DNA of 36,361 nucleotides from Glomus cerebriforme (GCA_003550305.1 QKYT01000017.1:94405-130765); one strand, 5' to 3'; numbered from the stretch's first letter, positions 1 through 11,327 are shown. Made by a program: numbers and translations. The notes: a model not told the origin generated them from the letters alone.

Positions 1-582
1 TAAATTTATCTAACAATAATATAAAGTAAAAATTAGTTTCCATTTGAAGTATTGATTAAAATTACGCATTAAAAATATTACCTCATTTAAAAATTCTGTT
101 GTTATATTTTTTGAATTATTTAAACTTTTTAATGCAACAGTAAAACCAGTCAATCTTGATTTCTTCCAATATGCTTTATATATTGTTCCAAAACCTCCCT
201 TTGTAATATATTCAATATTTTCAAATTTATTATATTCAATCCATTCTATTTTTTCCCAACTGCCTTTTGCATTAAGTTGAGATTCTTGGATAATTTTATC
301 AACTTCAGAATTTCTACTGCTCCAATTTCGGAAATTTTGTTGATAATGTTTACCTTTTGATTGACACCAATCATAATTAGTGTTAGGTTGTTTGCATTCA
401 TTACATAAACCATATAATTTATAACATTCTTTTAATTTTTCATTTAATATTAGTTTATCAACTACCAATTCTTGTTCTTCAGTTAAATTACGATGGTCAA
501 AATCTTTTATTTGTTCAAATACATCGTCATCATGCTTATTTTGGTGTTTATTAGAGCGAAAGAAGTTTTTTATAAAAGCCAT
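1..582 (-). CDS. Protein kinase, 5' part (exon 1 plus start of exon 2), cut by window edge
   Basis: This is the N-terminal part of a Ser/Thr or Tyr-kinase-like protein. Exon 1 is 82-582 (167 codons), a 72-nt GT-AG intron is 10-81, and exon 2 begins at 9 and leaves the window. The ATG at 582 lies just downstream of a conserved TGTAACGTT block also present before the complete paralogue at 27715-29175. Visible parts are a basic start (MAFIKNFFRSNK), a C-x2-C...W-C motif (CNECKQPN...WCQ), the Gly-rich loop (ITKGGFGTIYKA) and the ATP-site Lys in VALKSLNN. The C-x2-C motif before the kinase domain is typical of expanded Glomeromycotina kinases. Compared with the paralogue it has a few extra residues between the Gly loop and VALK. 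Substrate unknown; catalytic loop not in the window. Confidence 0.85.
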
Positions 583-1672
583 AACGTTACAAAATTACAA
601 TATTTGACAGGAAAGTTAGGTAACACAAATGATTCCAAGATTTCTTAATGTTATTAGAAATTTCAAGTATCAAATATTTAAAAATTAAAAATGTGAACTG
701 AAAAAAATTTTTTCATTAATGACGATGGAGAAATTTTTTACCTCTTATGTACTGCTGTACAACATTCGGTGTAACTTTCAAAATCAGAAGGATTTACATG
801 TGGGCGTTATGTGTCATGTGGGCGTATGCATAATTATAATTAATCGATTTTGGCATTTAAACATGCAGATCAAAATGTTATTTTTAAACATATGCATATT
901 TTTTATTTTTAGCTATTAAATGTATTAAATGGATATGGTTATTTTGCAGACGTAAAATGTAAGAATATAATAGTAATGCGTATTCACGTGTCAACGCAAT
1001 GTTTACATTTTTTGTGTAATGTAAGAAGACATAAATTAAAGTTGTCGTTGTTGGGTGGGTAGAGGGAAATACTTTTAAGTTTTCAAAAAAATTTTTTTTT
1101 TGTAAATTTTAATTATTATTACTGTTAATATTTTTAATTTTTTACTTGATTTTTATTTATTGAAAAGTTTTTTTTAAAAAAAAATTTTTTTTTTTTNAAA
1201 CATAAAAATTTTAATAAATTTACTAATGATTCGGCAGTAATAAGTCTAGAGAAACTCAAAATACAAATTATCATTAAAAGATATCAGAAATCTTTGAGAA
1301 TTTGGTTTCTTTTCAAGCGAACAGTGTACCATAAGGGTCTTATATCATGTAGAGTTTATTTAGGATCAAGGATCATCTTACACCTTAAGATAATAGCCTA
1401 AGGTAGCATGAGGCCATAAGAAACAATTTTGTATGAGAATCCTAATATTGAGATTATAATTGGCGAACTTGATCTGTTAAAGCCAAGCACATCATAGAAA
1501 ATATTTTAATAATAAGTGCATCCCGAAAAGAAGAAAGTCAAATTCCAACCCATATTCAGACAGAATATGGAAAATCAAATTTACTCTGAGATCTAGGAAA
1601 ATTTGTTATTATATAAGGCTCTCTTTCTTTTTTTTCATTTATTTTATTTCTAACAATTTGTATAATTGAAAG
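583..1672. other. Upstream DNA shared with the second kinase copy; no gene seen
   Basis: No supported coding region. From 583 to about 1433 the sequence aligns by eye with 29176-30315 upstream of the complete kinase. Matching landmarks include CTTTCAAAATCAGAAGGATTTA, the GTGGGCG motif, CTAATGATTCGGCAGTAAT and GCGAACAGTGTACCATAAGG. The aligned copies differ by a 320-nt stretch present only on the right (29817-30136), and the left copy has about 314 nt of its own at 1434-1747. Long A and T runs with one N occur at 1165-1200. Confidence 0.6.
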
Positions 1673-1890
1673 TAATAAATTTTTACCAAAATTATCTCAA
1701 AATTTACTTGAAATTCTGGAGGATAATGAATATTATGATATTATAATAGAAGTTGGTAAAGTAAAAATTATCGTTCTCCTTATTTATGATAAATTTTCTT
1801 AACTAATAAAAAGAACTACTGTACTTTATCACATATTAAATTACCAAACATTTTACCTGAAATTTTTTAAATAATTCAAAGGTAAGAAAT
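1673..1890 (+). pseudogene. BTB/POZ domain relic (left copy)
   Basis: The plus-strand frame starting near 1676 reads NKFLPKLSQNLLEILEDNE, then YYDIIIEVGKVK. This matches the start of BTB/POZ proteins that are abundant in Rhizophagus, often coupled to Kelch or TLDc domains. The match is from memory of family style, not a search. Further on, a shifted frame reads LSHIKLPNILPEIF, the expected later part of the same domain, so it is broken by stops and indels and truncated. No ATG remains at the expected start. A shorter remnant of the same gene lies at 30317-30440. Confidence 0.6.
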
Positions 1891-1931
1891 AAAAAATTAA
1901 ATTATTAAAATATTTTTAATTTCATTATACT

Positions 1932-2712
1932 TTATTTTAAGATACAGAAAAAGATCCAATTCTTCTGGAAGTAATTTTGATTGGAATGATCTAATATTAT
2001 TATTATTTCATAAAAATTTTTATGTGAATATTTTATAATCGCATTCAATGCTTCTTTTTCATCTCCTCCATACCAAATTATAATACTTTCTAAATATTGA
2101 CTATTATTATAAACTATACTCAATGTTTCCAATTCATTATTTTTAAACTCAATAGAGAGTTTTTTATGATATGGACAAAATTTAGCAAATGAATTATCAC
2201 TATTACCAAAAACATTACTTATATAACATTCTTTTAAATTATTTCCATTATTTTCCAAAAATTTTATCAATAACTCATATTTTGGGCATGCATTTTGAAT
2301 TTTAAAATTTGTAATTTTGGAAAATAGCATATCGTAATTTTTCAAAATCCTTAAAGCATTAGTCATTCTCAAATGATAACTCAAATTCTTTGTAAATTTG
2401 CGAATTTAATAAAAAATGATAATGAAAAATAACCTTTTATTGTATAAAGATATAACTTGCTTATCTTATTAAGTTTTGTAAATGAAGAAATTATATCTTT
2501 CAAATCTCCATCTGTATAATAATTATTTTAAATTTTTTTTGAGCAGAAATTAAGTCTATTAACTCTTTTAAAACAACTCGTTTAACAGTTAATTCTAGTA
2601 ATAATATATTGAGGCATATTTGAGATAGTTTAAAAAATAGTTCGGATGAAACTAGCATAACCCGTTGCTTTGCAAGTAATTCTGATTTATATTCAGGAAA
2701 ATTAGATCCCAC
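1932..2712 (-). pseudogene. F-box/LRR-type protein 3' fragment, degenerate (left copy)
   Basis: The best frame (1932-2384) contains LLIKFLENNGNNLKECYI, then KLSIEFKNNELETLSIVYNN, then QYLESIIIWYGGDEKEAL and YSHKNFYE. This is the C-terminal leucine-rich part of the large Rhizophagus F-box family. The upstream part continues in other frames (2500-2712) with small indels, and there is no F-box or valid start, so it is broken. It aligns with 30487-31285. Homology to the right copy stops near 2640, where unrelated sequence begins. In family members this part serves as a substrate-recognition domain of SCF ubiquitin ligases; this copy is unlikely to act. Confidence 0.6.
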
Positions 2713-2919
2713 AAGGTATCAATAGGTGGCTTAAAATTTTTATTTGTTTATAATTAGAAATTCGTAGCTAATATTGATAATCAATGTCGAGTAAAAATAT
2801 ATATATATTGGCTATATTAAAATGATATAAATTATGTTTACTTATGTTATTAAACACTTTGACTATAAACAATATTTTTGGTCTGACAGTCCTAAAACTA
2901 GGAAATGGAAACCATTTAA

Positions 2920-3082
2920 GTCCGGAGCGCATATTTTTATTTTTATTTTTAGTAGTGGTATAAATAGTAATCGCATGTGTGCTGTGTTACATGTATTGTT
3001 TATTTATATCAATCAATCAAATTTAAGACACGTGACTGGACAAACGGAATAAAAATATATAGTCCTCCGCTTCGCTCCGGAC
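2920..3082. mobile_element. Short inverted-repeat (MITE-like) element, copy 1
   Basis: The ends are perfect 10-bp inverted repeats, GTCCGGAGCG at 2920-2929 and CGCTCCGGAC at 3073-3082. The same element, with 5' flanking AACTAGGAAATGGAAACCAT also shared, recurs at 13292-13748, where it is longer and holds a second element. The open frame across this copy is incidental. A CGCTTCGCTCCGG block marks the right end. No transposase is encoded. Confidence 0.6.
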
Positions 3083-3762
3083 AATAATTTTATTTGCAAT
3101 TTATTATGATCTTTAAAAAAAAAATTAACTATAGTATGCAATTTTATTTCGCCCAAACCTAAAATAGAAAAATTCATTTTTTAGATCGGCACGAATTACT
3201 GATCAAAAATCAAAAAAAAAATGTGGAATAGATCAGGCGCAGACGAATCACATGTTGCACAATTCAAAAAATATTAATCTAAACATAACGGTTACGCAAC
3301 CTTTTTTTTTATTATTATATATAGATAGAAAATATTTAAAATTATTTAATTAACTATCTATTTGTTTTCATTAATTATATAACAAATAGCTAGAATATGC
3401 ATTTTTTAAGTAAAGGATTTCGTCATTGATGAAAAATCCACTTTCTTTCATAAATGTTCTAACATTTCTAATCTTTAAAACAAACTTCCCTTTTTAGTTA
3501 CTTTATAAGTAATTTTAATTAGTATTAGTATATTTATCTGTATTGTAAATTATAAATTTACAATTAGACATTTTTTCTTTAATAATTAATTCATTTGCAT
3601 TATAAAATAAGAATACTGTATAAATTTATTTGTTTGATATTTATAATGTAAAAGAAAATTACTGAGACGTTTTAAATAATTCATTTGTTTATAACATAAA
3701 AAAAGATAAAATTTTAAAAAAAATCCATAACCTGTGTAAAAAAAGATATAAATTTAAACTAT
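3083..3762. other. AT-rich intergenic DNA
   Basis: I see no gene or clear repeat. It lies 3' of the channel-like gene on the minus strand and probably holds that gene's 3' untranslated region and polyadenylation signals. Confidence 0.5.
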
Positions 3763-6700
3763 CTAATCTTTAATAGCATTTTCAATATTAAGAAGCTTTA
3801 AAATTTTATTTTTCATTTCAGGCCAATCATCTTTTTTCCAATCGCCTTTGTTAATTGCTTCTTTAATATATATCCGGGCTTCTGTAATATCTACAGCATA
3901 ATGACTGAATCATAAAAAAAAAAAGGTTATTATTAATTTAAAAAATTTATTTGTTTTTTAGAAAATACTTACATTATTTCAGGAAACAAATTTTTCAAAC
4001 GTCTTAATTGAGGTAATAAATAAAAAAGTTCAATCTCTGCTATAATTTCTGCTTTTTGTACTAAATATGAGGCTCTATCATTATTCTCTCCAATCGCCGT
4101 ATTAAGTAAACCAATGAATAAATTCATTAAATATATTACAATTAGGAATGAAAATATAACCATTAAAATGAATAATATCGTATTTTCAATTGATGGTGTT
4201 GGTGTCCAAGATGATAATGAACTTTGATTTCCTAAAAAATATTTATACAGATTTATAAGTTATTAAGTTATTGCACTTAATATTAATAAAGTCACCAATT
4301 TACCTGTTAAAAATAAATATATTGCAAGGAGGGAAGTGGGATACGAATAAAATAAATTGGTACTTTCATCAGGCACTTGAATAAGAGTTTCATTTAAGAC
4401 ATTTACATTTTCATCAACTTGATCATAAGTACTAGAAAGAGGATTATTTGGATCATCTGAATTTTGTGAATTTAAAGAATCTAAAAGATTTTGTGGATGT
4501 AAAAGTAAAAAAAAAGCATGTGCAAAACTTGCAATAATGATTGCTAATACTACTAAAAAAGAAAATACTTGTTTAGCTACTCCAAAAATTATTGCAAAAT
4601 AAACACCAAAGCTTTCAAATGGTCTGAAGAAAAGTAAAAATTTTAAATCTAATAATAAACATGAAACGGATAGTGCCCAGTTTGGTATATCATTATGTTT
4701 AATCCAATAAATTGATGTAATAGTAACAGAAAGAAATGCACCTAGATCTTGTTTTTTTCATAAATAAGTTAGTATAAAATTTACAAATTTAAAAAGATAT
4801 ATTATGCTTACCAAACAAATTCCATATGCTTAAAAAATATTTTGTTGGACTCCAGATAAATTGTCTTAATTCAAATATAAGATGAAAAACACCAAAAGCA
4901 ATTGAAGTTTGATAAAGTATAAAACGGGTTTCTTGTGATATAGATTTTGTAGGATCAGAAGCAATTGTAAAGCATACAAGAAAAATTGTAAATATTAACC
5001 AAATTGCAAAATGGAATCTCCTCCCAAACTTTCTCCACTTATGATTAACAACTGCTTCACCATTCCAATTTGTGTAAAATTCTTTTTTGCAAGTTTTAAC
5101 AAATTCACTCGGTTGAGGGCACCATATTTCCTTCTTCCAACTATATTTTGAAGGATAAAGAGAATAGTTTGTATAAGGCACAACAAGAATAATGTATTGA
5201 TTATCTTGGCTTTCAACTAAAGATTCATAAAACTTCCTAAGTGGTTTAAGTAGTTTAATTATAAAATTTACAGTGATCACGAATAAATAAAAAATTAAAA
5301 TAGTCAAGAAGAATGTTATATAAAATAATATGTGTACGCATTCTAAAATAAATTTATTTGATCTTTTATAGTCGTTTAAGTCGGATAAAATGTTTGAAAA
5401 GAGGTTATAATTTCCTCGGCCAAAATAAAAATTGAAAGTACGAAAATGGTAATACTCTTCATTACTAACTATATTTTCATTAGAGGGATCTAAAAATATA
5501 AACATTTCAGAATTAAATTTTGCTATGTAACCAGGATATTTGTTATAAAGATCATTCATAGATGATGTTATAACATTAAGAAATTTTATATTTCTATTTG
5601 GATCTTCTTTGACAATTCATGCATTTAGTATAAATCGATTCTATATAACAAATTAATTTTGGATCAGTTGACTTTACTAAAAATGATAATAAAATTTGGT
5701 CCATATTTTGCAAGTTTAGTATTATCTTCAATGATACTAATGATCGTTTTTTCCCATTCATTTATTATTTTTTTATCAGGAGATTGACCTAGATCTGCAT
5801 TTGATAAATTTGTCTTATCAGAAGGAGATAATGTATCAGTTATATAACTGCAAAATTTCTTCTCATTTTTCTCATTTTTCTCATCTGTCTTAACTAAATC
5901 ATTCAAGTAAGTATTCCAACCAACAACAATGTCATCGGTGTCATCAGCGTCATCAATGTCATCACCGTCATCACCGTCAACAATGTTATTAACGTCATCA
6001 ATGTCACCAACGTCACCAACATCATCAATGTCACCAACATCATCAATGTCATCAACATCATCAATGTTATTAACGACAACGTCACCATAATCAAAAAGTC
6101 CACGCCAGTTCTTATTTGACAAATCAATACGTTTAATAATTCCATCAACTAAACCAAATGCTTTCTTTGATTTTGAATTATATTCATAAAGAATAAACTT
6201 AGAGTTGTTAATATTAAAAATCCCTGATATATCTACGGGTTGTTTTTTGACATCACTTGTATGATATAAAGATATTGTTTGTTCTTCATCGCCTTTAGGT
6301 AAATTAAAAGCCAAAAGACAATCATCACACAGAAATTCTACTTTTACAATGAGATTTCCTATTTGAATATTTTGAACTGGATATGGCTTTCCTACCGAAA
6401 AAATTGCAATATTTTACCACGATTGAATTTTCTTTAGATATTATTGTCGGCTTTTCATACATATCATCATAAAAAATCGGCCTATGCTCAAGCAAATATC
6501 TAGAACTCAATTGAAGCTTTTCTGAGTCAATTTGAGATAAATAAATAAAATCATTATTCCATATATATTTCTCCTCCATAATTATTCTGCCGTATATCCA
6601 ACGATGTGAATCTAAAATTAACTCATCACTTTTGTTACTTTCGTTATTAGGTGAATAAACTAACAATCTACGCGTATTAGATCGAGGTGTTTTTTTAACC

Positions 6701-7182
6701 ATTACAATATCTCCATTTTTTTTGAAATAAACCATCTCCAACACTTCCATTTTGACCATACTCATTATTTTCTGGAAATATTCCAGCCAACTAGTTTTAA
6801 ATTTAATTTGTCGATGTTCATTTGACATTTGAAAGATTCTAATATCAAAATGACATTCATAACAAACAATTTTATTATCATTTACTTTAATCCTAATTGA
6901 ATTTTTTGAATTTTCTAATTTACCTATTAATTCTTCTGGTAATTTATAAACATTTGCTTGAGAATCTAAGGTTATTTCAGAATTTTCCGAATTCTCCACA
7001 ATCCATCCTTCAATTGATTTATCATCGCTGCTATATGTGATGACATATGTACCATTAGGAGATACAGATATTGATGATATTTTTTTTTCGTCGTGTGGAT
7101 TGCGCGATTTACGTGGTTCATCATATAATTGGATGTCATTATTATCGTATTTATCATCTATTTGGATAATTTCTTCCGCCAT
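3763..7182 (-). CDS. Beta-propeller plus ion-transport-domain protein (TRP-like channel), four exons, apparent frameshifts
   Basis: Exons on the minus strand are 7182-4812, 4747-4304, 4231-3973 and 3904-3763, with GT-AG introns of 64, 72 and 68 nt. The N-terminal part (from MAEEIIQIDDKYD, ISSISVSPNGTYVITYSSDD) resembles a WD40-like propeller. A middle stretch is rich in Asp from a minisatellite. The C-terminal part has several hydrophobic segments (FYITFFLTILIFYLFVITV; LLLDLKFLLFFRPFESFGVY; IVIYLMNLFIGLLNTAIGEN) and ends RASYLVQKAEIIAEIELFYL, a pattern known from Rhizophagus ion-transport-domain proteins. Exon 1 needs three one-base corrections: near the A6 run at 6398-6403, near 5680 and near 5616. 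Removing one base at each gives a total divisible by three, about 1070 residues. It is therefore either a gene with sequence errors or a young pseudogene. Ion specificity is unknown. Confidence 0.75.
5929..6086. repeat. Minisatellite of GTCATCAAT/GTCACCAAC-type units inside the channel-like gene
   Basis: Irregular 9-bp and related units encode runs such as DDVDDIDDVGDIDDVG on the minus strand. Units vary by single bases (C/T changes) and keep the reading frame. The stretch lies between the propeller-like part and the membrane part, probably as an acidic linker. Confidence 0.8.
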
Positions 7183-7374
7183 GAAGATTTATTGTCTTTT
7201 TTTTGTATTGTTATAAACAAATGTGAAAGAAATCCTTCGAAAAAAATAAAAATCCAAAGAATAAACACCGAAACGGACATTCCGCTTTTATTTTATTCAT
7301 TATTTACTAGCTGCTTATTATGTTCATCTAATATGGTTAGTTATAGCTTGAAGAAAATAAAAAATTTACGGGTA

Positions 7375-7635
7375 GGGTTTCGATCCTTAATCCGGATTTT
7401 AATCCGGATTAAAAATAAAGACAAGGATTACGAACCGGATTAAAATTTTTAATCCGGATAATAAGGGATATTGCGGATTATACATTTTTTAATTTTATTA
7501 TAGTTAATCTGTTTAATCAACAAAATACAATCCCGTTTACATCCGTTAATCTGAATCACAATCCCTTTAAATCCGTTGTACTCCCTAGATGACGGATTGT
7601 TCCGGATAGTTTACAGTAAATAAGGATCGAAACCC
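7375..7635. mobile_element. 261-bp MITE-like element with 15-bp terminal inverted repeats and TA flanks
   Basis: The ends are GGGTTTCGATCCTTA (7375-7389) and its exact reverse complement (7621-7635), each flanked by TA, as expected for Tc1/mariner-type insertion. The interior repeats AATCCGGATTAA-like palindromes. No coding capacity for a transposase is visible. It lies about 190 bp upstream of the channel-like gene start. Confidence 0.65.
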
Positions 7636-7639
7636 TATT

Positions 7640-9110
7640 TGAATTTTAGCCGGTTATCATTTAATTTGTTAAAAATTTTTTTTTTTTTTTTTTTGACGAA
7701 TAAAATTTTTTTAAAAAAGTAGAGATCATTGTATGACATGCCGTGTTATACGACAAAGTTGCTAAAGTTTACGCCTCAATAAAAGAGTAATTTAATTGTC
7801 TATTTAAATCGAGTTTAGACCGGTTCATAAAAACCCGATTTTAACCGGTTAATCGTTTGGACCCGAATTTTTTATATAACCGGAACTGGCTTAATAAATC
7901 GATGATAAGCTTAATATAATTGATTAATCAGTTTGAGCCAAAATTAATATTATAAAATTATATTTGGTCATGATTTAAAAGCAAACCGGTTCCAAAAAAC
8001 GAAACTTTCTAAAATCTAGAGAGTTACGGTCGTAAATACAATTAATACAATAATTTTTTTCATATGAATTTTTTCATTATTAAGACGATCATCTGTCACA
8101 ATAATATTTGACTTACCTTGATGGTATCATATAATAAAGTATTAACTTGATTTTGTTTAAATATAGAAATATTTATCATATGGATTATTATGCAATATTT
8201 ATTTTATAAGCAACGATCATACACATTTAACTAAAAATGTTATTACAATAAAAAAAAAAATTAAAGTTTCAGCCAATGATCATCATTACTATTATTACAC
8301 CCTATTGTTTTTAAAAAAAATATTAATAAAACATAGTTACAAACTAGCAGAGACGAAGTCATCATACACCAGCTTTCTCTAGTTTTAATAAATAAGAACC
8401 GACAAGAATTGGGGTAAAAGATAACCTAAATTCGGATAAGTTTGCAAAAGCAAAATAAAATATTTTTTTTTTTAAGAATTAAAACATCGGTAAATTAATA
8501 ATATCAATTAATTGATAAATATTATCTTTTAAGCAAGAATAATAGCGATACTTATTAACAAGTCATAAAAGGTCACAAAATTATAATCAAATATGCAATT
8601 CAGCATTATACAGCCAAAACTTCGAATTAAAAATATTTTGAAACTACTCCTTCGTAAAACCTGAGAATTGTTTATATTCAATTACGTAATCGCATCTTCT
8701 ATTCGCTTATCAGTTAATTAACATGTTCCTTGAGATAAGTTAGTGACAATATTTCATTTATATAGCACGCAATGTCATATAAATTATATTTTTATAAAAA
8801 AAAATAATTTATTGTCTACTAACAAGTGGTAGGTATCTAGGCTTACGTCACTAAAGATAATTTTAAAGACAAATTCAAAATTATTATAATTGTCGATCCT
8901 TTTTCTAAGGTGCAGTACAAGAAAAGTGATTGGCATTAATTGCATCAGCAAAAACAATATAATAATTGGTCACGAAAAAAAAAATAAAGTTTAAAATATT
9001 TAGGATATTAATCCGCTAGAAGAAAGAATATTAAGATATTATGGTGTAATTAGAAGAGAAGAAACAATGTAAACTTTCTAATAATATAAATATGAATTTA
9101 TTATTCGTAA
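7640..9110. other. Gene-poor AT-rich DNA with ACCGGTT-type motifs
   Basis: No gene is supported. Between about 7810 and 8010 the words ACCGGTT, AACCGG and ACCCGA recur, as they do at 10430-10920. Parts of 7725-8330 resemble 11850-12400 at low identity, for example CATGAATTTTTTCAT followed by an ACC(TT)GAT...ATAATAAA stretch, suggesting an old duplication. Confidence 0.4.
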
Positions 9111-9117
9111 TTTTCGT

Positions 9118-9224
9118 TTGTCTCGAATTATTATTATAAATACAGTATGTATCCATTCCACCTTTCAAAATTACCACATTAAATAACAAAGTTCAAAACT
9201 TACAGATTAACTCAATTAAATAAA
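9118..9224 (+). promoter_or_regulatory. Candidate promoter of the small broken gene at 9225
   Basis: A TATTATAAATACAG sequence lies about 85-95 nt before the ATG. It is followed by an A/C-rich leader ending TTAAATAAAATG, as in many fungal genes. This supports the reading that the downstream frame was once a real gene. Confidence 0.35.
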
Positions 9225-9598
9225 ATGAGTATCACTGCTAAACCAGTTGTTATTGTTGCTTCTGAAGTAACAGGAAAACCACTCAACCCACGAATCAATG
9301 CTCTATAATGTAAACGTTGTTTCACAAAAGAAAAATTCTACTTTGCAGTCATGTACAGTTTTCTCGAAAAAATGATCAGTTTGCTTGGTGCTTCTTTCAG
9401 TTTTCTCTTAATGAGGCTGTTGTAGCCCAAATCGACTTATGTCCCATCGGCCTAAATTAGGAAAGTATCGTTGGTACTGTCTTAAGGCATTATTGTAATG
9501 GGCCGATGATTTAGGCCGATGAGTTGATTTGGGACATGGACTACAACAAGGCGATTATCTTTGTTGATCACTTAGTAAAAAGCTTATTTTGTAATTTG
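9225..9598 (+). pseudogene. Small C-x2-C protein gene, broken by a stop, a frameshift and a MITE
   Basis: From the ATG at 9225 the frame reads MSITAKPVVIVASEVTGKPL, then NPRINAL, a TAA, then CKRCFTKEKFYFAVMY. A shifted frame then continues SRKNDQFAWCFFQFSLNEA. A 131-bp inverted-repeat element (9418-9548) interrupts it. Removing that element and one 4-bp duplication joins NEA directly to IIFVDHLVKS in frame. I do not recognise the family; the C-K-R-C motif could be part of a zinc site, and Rhizophagus has many short proteins of this kind. The TAA would be CAA (Gln) before a C-to-T change. Confidence 0.45.
9418..9548. mobile_element. 131-bp foldback MITE with AGGC target duplication
   Basis: It begins TGTTGTAGCCCAAATC and ends with CTACAACA. 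The arms are imperfect inverted repeats of about 40 bp sharing ATGTCCCA and ATCGGCCTAAAT blocks. Directly outside lie AGGC (9414-9417) and AGGC (9549-9552), a 4-bp target-site duplication. It belongs with the element at 13352-13586, which has the same TGTTGTAGCCCAAA end. Confidence 0.7.
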
Positions 9599-11327
9599 TA
9601 TTATTTTTTACGGTTATTGTATTTATTATATGTATCATTTTTTTTTTAAGTCACAAATAAATTGAATTTTACTTTATTTATTTTATAAACTTCTTAAATT
9701 CTTTTAAAAATTAATAAATTAAATTGTTTGATTGACAAAAAATGGTTAATCATGAGAAAATCTCGAATCGCTTCTCTCACAAAATTGATTTTAGCACGTC
9801 ACACAAAATCAAAATCGGACGGTCAGCCGATCATAAGGTAAGTGATTACTGATTACTGATTAGTCTACCCTATGCATTTTTTCAGGGCCGGAATTACGAT
9901 TTTTGTACTGCATGAGTGCATGACTTATATACAGTATATATATCTGATCACAGTTTATTAATTTTTATTAGTCGGAGAACTTTTAATACAGCTAATTTCA
10001 CCATATCTGATATAGTGTAACAGTAATATAGAAAGTAAATAAACAATAGCAAAAAAAAACTCCATTTTTATTTAGATAAAAGATGCGGTCAATAACTTTC
10101 ATCTCTGATTCTATTTTAATGTGTACCGTTTGGCGAAAATTTTTTTTATTTAATAATCTGTTTCTTGGATAATTATTTCTTTTTGGGGAACAACCTATTT
10201 TAAAATAAATATTAGATAAGCTTCACTCGAGTGGTGATATTCGGGGATTCTTTCATTATTTTTTATTTATTTATTTAATACTTTGTTTAAGGACTAAATT
10301 ATTGGTGTATACATTAAGTAAGCTTTAATAATGATACATTTAGCTTGTAACTTTTTTTTTTAGGAATATCTTTTTTAGAGACGAATTCATTTAATTCGGA
10401 AATAATAGGCTTCGGATTATAAAAACTGGTTTGCGTTTAAAACAGATGTAACCGGTTGCTAAAACCGGTTGATGTGACCAGAATTATACAAAAATTTTCA
10501 TGTTTCAATTTATCATAATTATCATATTTTCTAATAATTTTGGATATTAAATTATCACATGCAATGCGTCAAATTGGCCCATATGTGATTTTTTCATAAT
10601 TTCTCATAATATTTCTCATAATTTCTCATAATAATTTCTCGTAATTTCTTTTCTCATAATTTCAAAATATATTTATAATTATGGCTAATATTTGGCCTGA
10701 ATTACGTTAATTACACAGGAAAATTTCATAATTCGGATGCGCAAATCGGTTGCACCTAATTATTGACCAAAAGATAAATAAAATAAGAAATTAATGATCC
10801 GATATGCAACGCATAAAAAATATGGATTTTGACTCATGCGTACCATTATTTTAAAACGGGTTGGACCCGAATCGACTCGTTTAAACCCGATTTTCAAAAA
10901 TACAACCGGTTCTAACCTCTAATTTTGAAGGAATTTCTTTTTTTTTATCATCATTTTTCAGAAGATTTGAGTGACAACAGGAGTCTGTATGAAAGTTTTC
11001 TTGGAATTCTTGAGTTTTTAATCTTGAATATACTTCCTTTAAATATAATGTTTAATTTTTATTTAATTTAATATTTTTGCAAATGTGCGTAAAAAAATTA
11101 ATTTGGCAAAAGAAATTGGAATAATTTTAACATTTATTATGATATTCAACTTTAGCTTATTTTTGATGCAACATTTCTCAGAATGAGACATAAATATCTT
11201 CCCTCAATACTCAAAGTTCGCAATATTTATTATGACTCATTCAACGAATGGAAATTTCTGAAAGTGATAACTCTACAGGCTTGAGCGATAATCTGAGATC
11301 ATTATTGACGCAATAGAATTGTATTTA
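9599..11327. other. Gene-poor AT-rich DNA
   Basis: No supported gene. ACCGGTT-type words recur at 10430-10480 and 10850-10920, with a TTTCTCATAATTTCTCATAA short tandem motif at 10595-10660. These look like decayed repeats. Confidence 0.4.

Noticed and set aside
719..919. 66-codon plus-strand open frame upstream of the first kinase
   Set aside because: The matching stretch upstream of the second kinase has a different frame with indels; conservation is at the DNA level only.
2834..3052. 72-codon plus-strand open frame
   Set aside because: It lies across an inverted-repeat element; the other copy of the element does not keep the frame.
5903..6148. Met/Thr/Leu-rich 81-codon frame on the minus strand
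   Set aside because: It is the shifted reading of the Asp-rich minisatellite in the channel-like gene.
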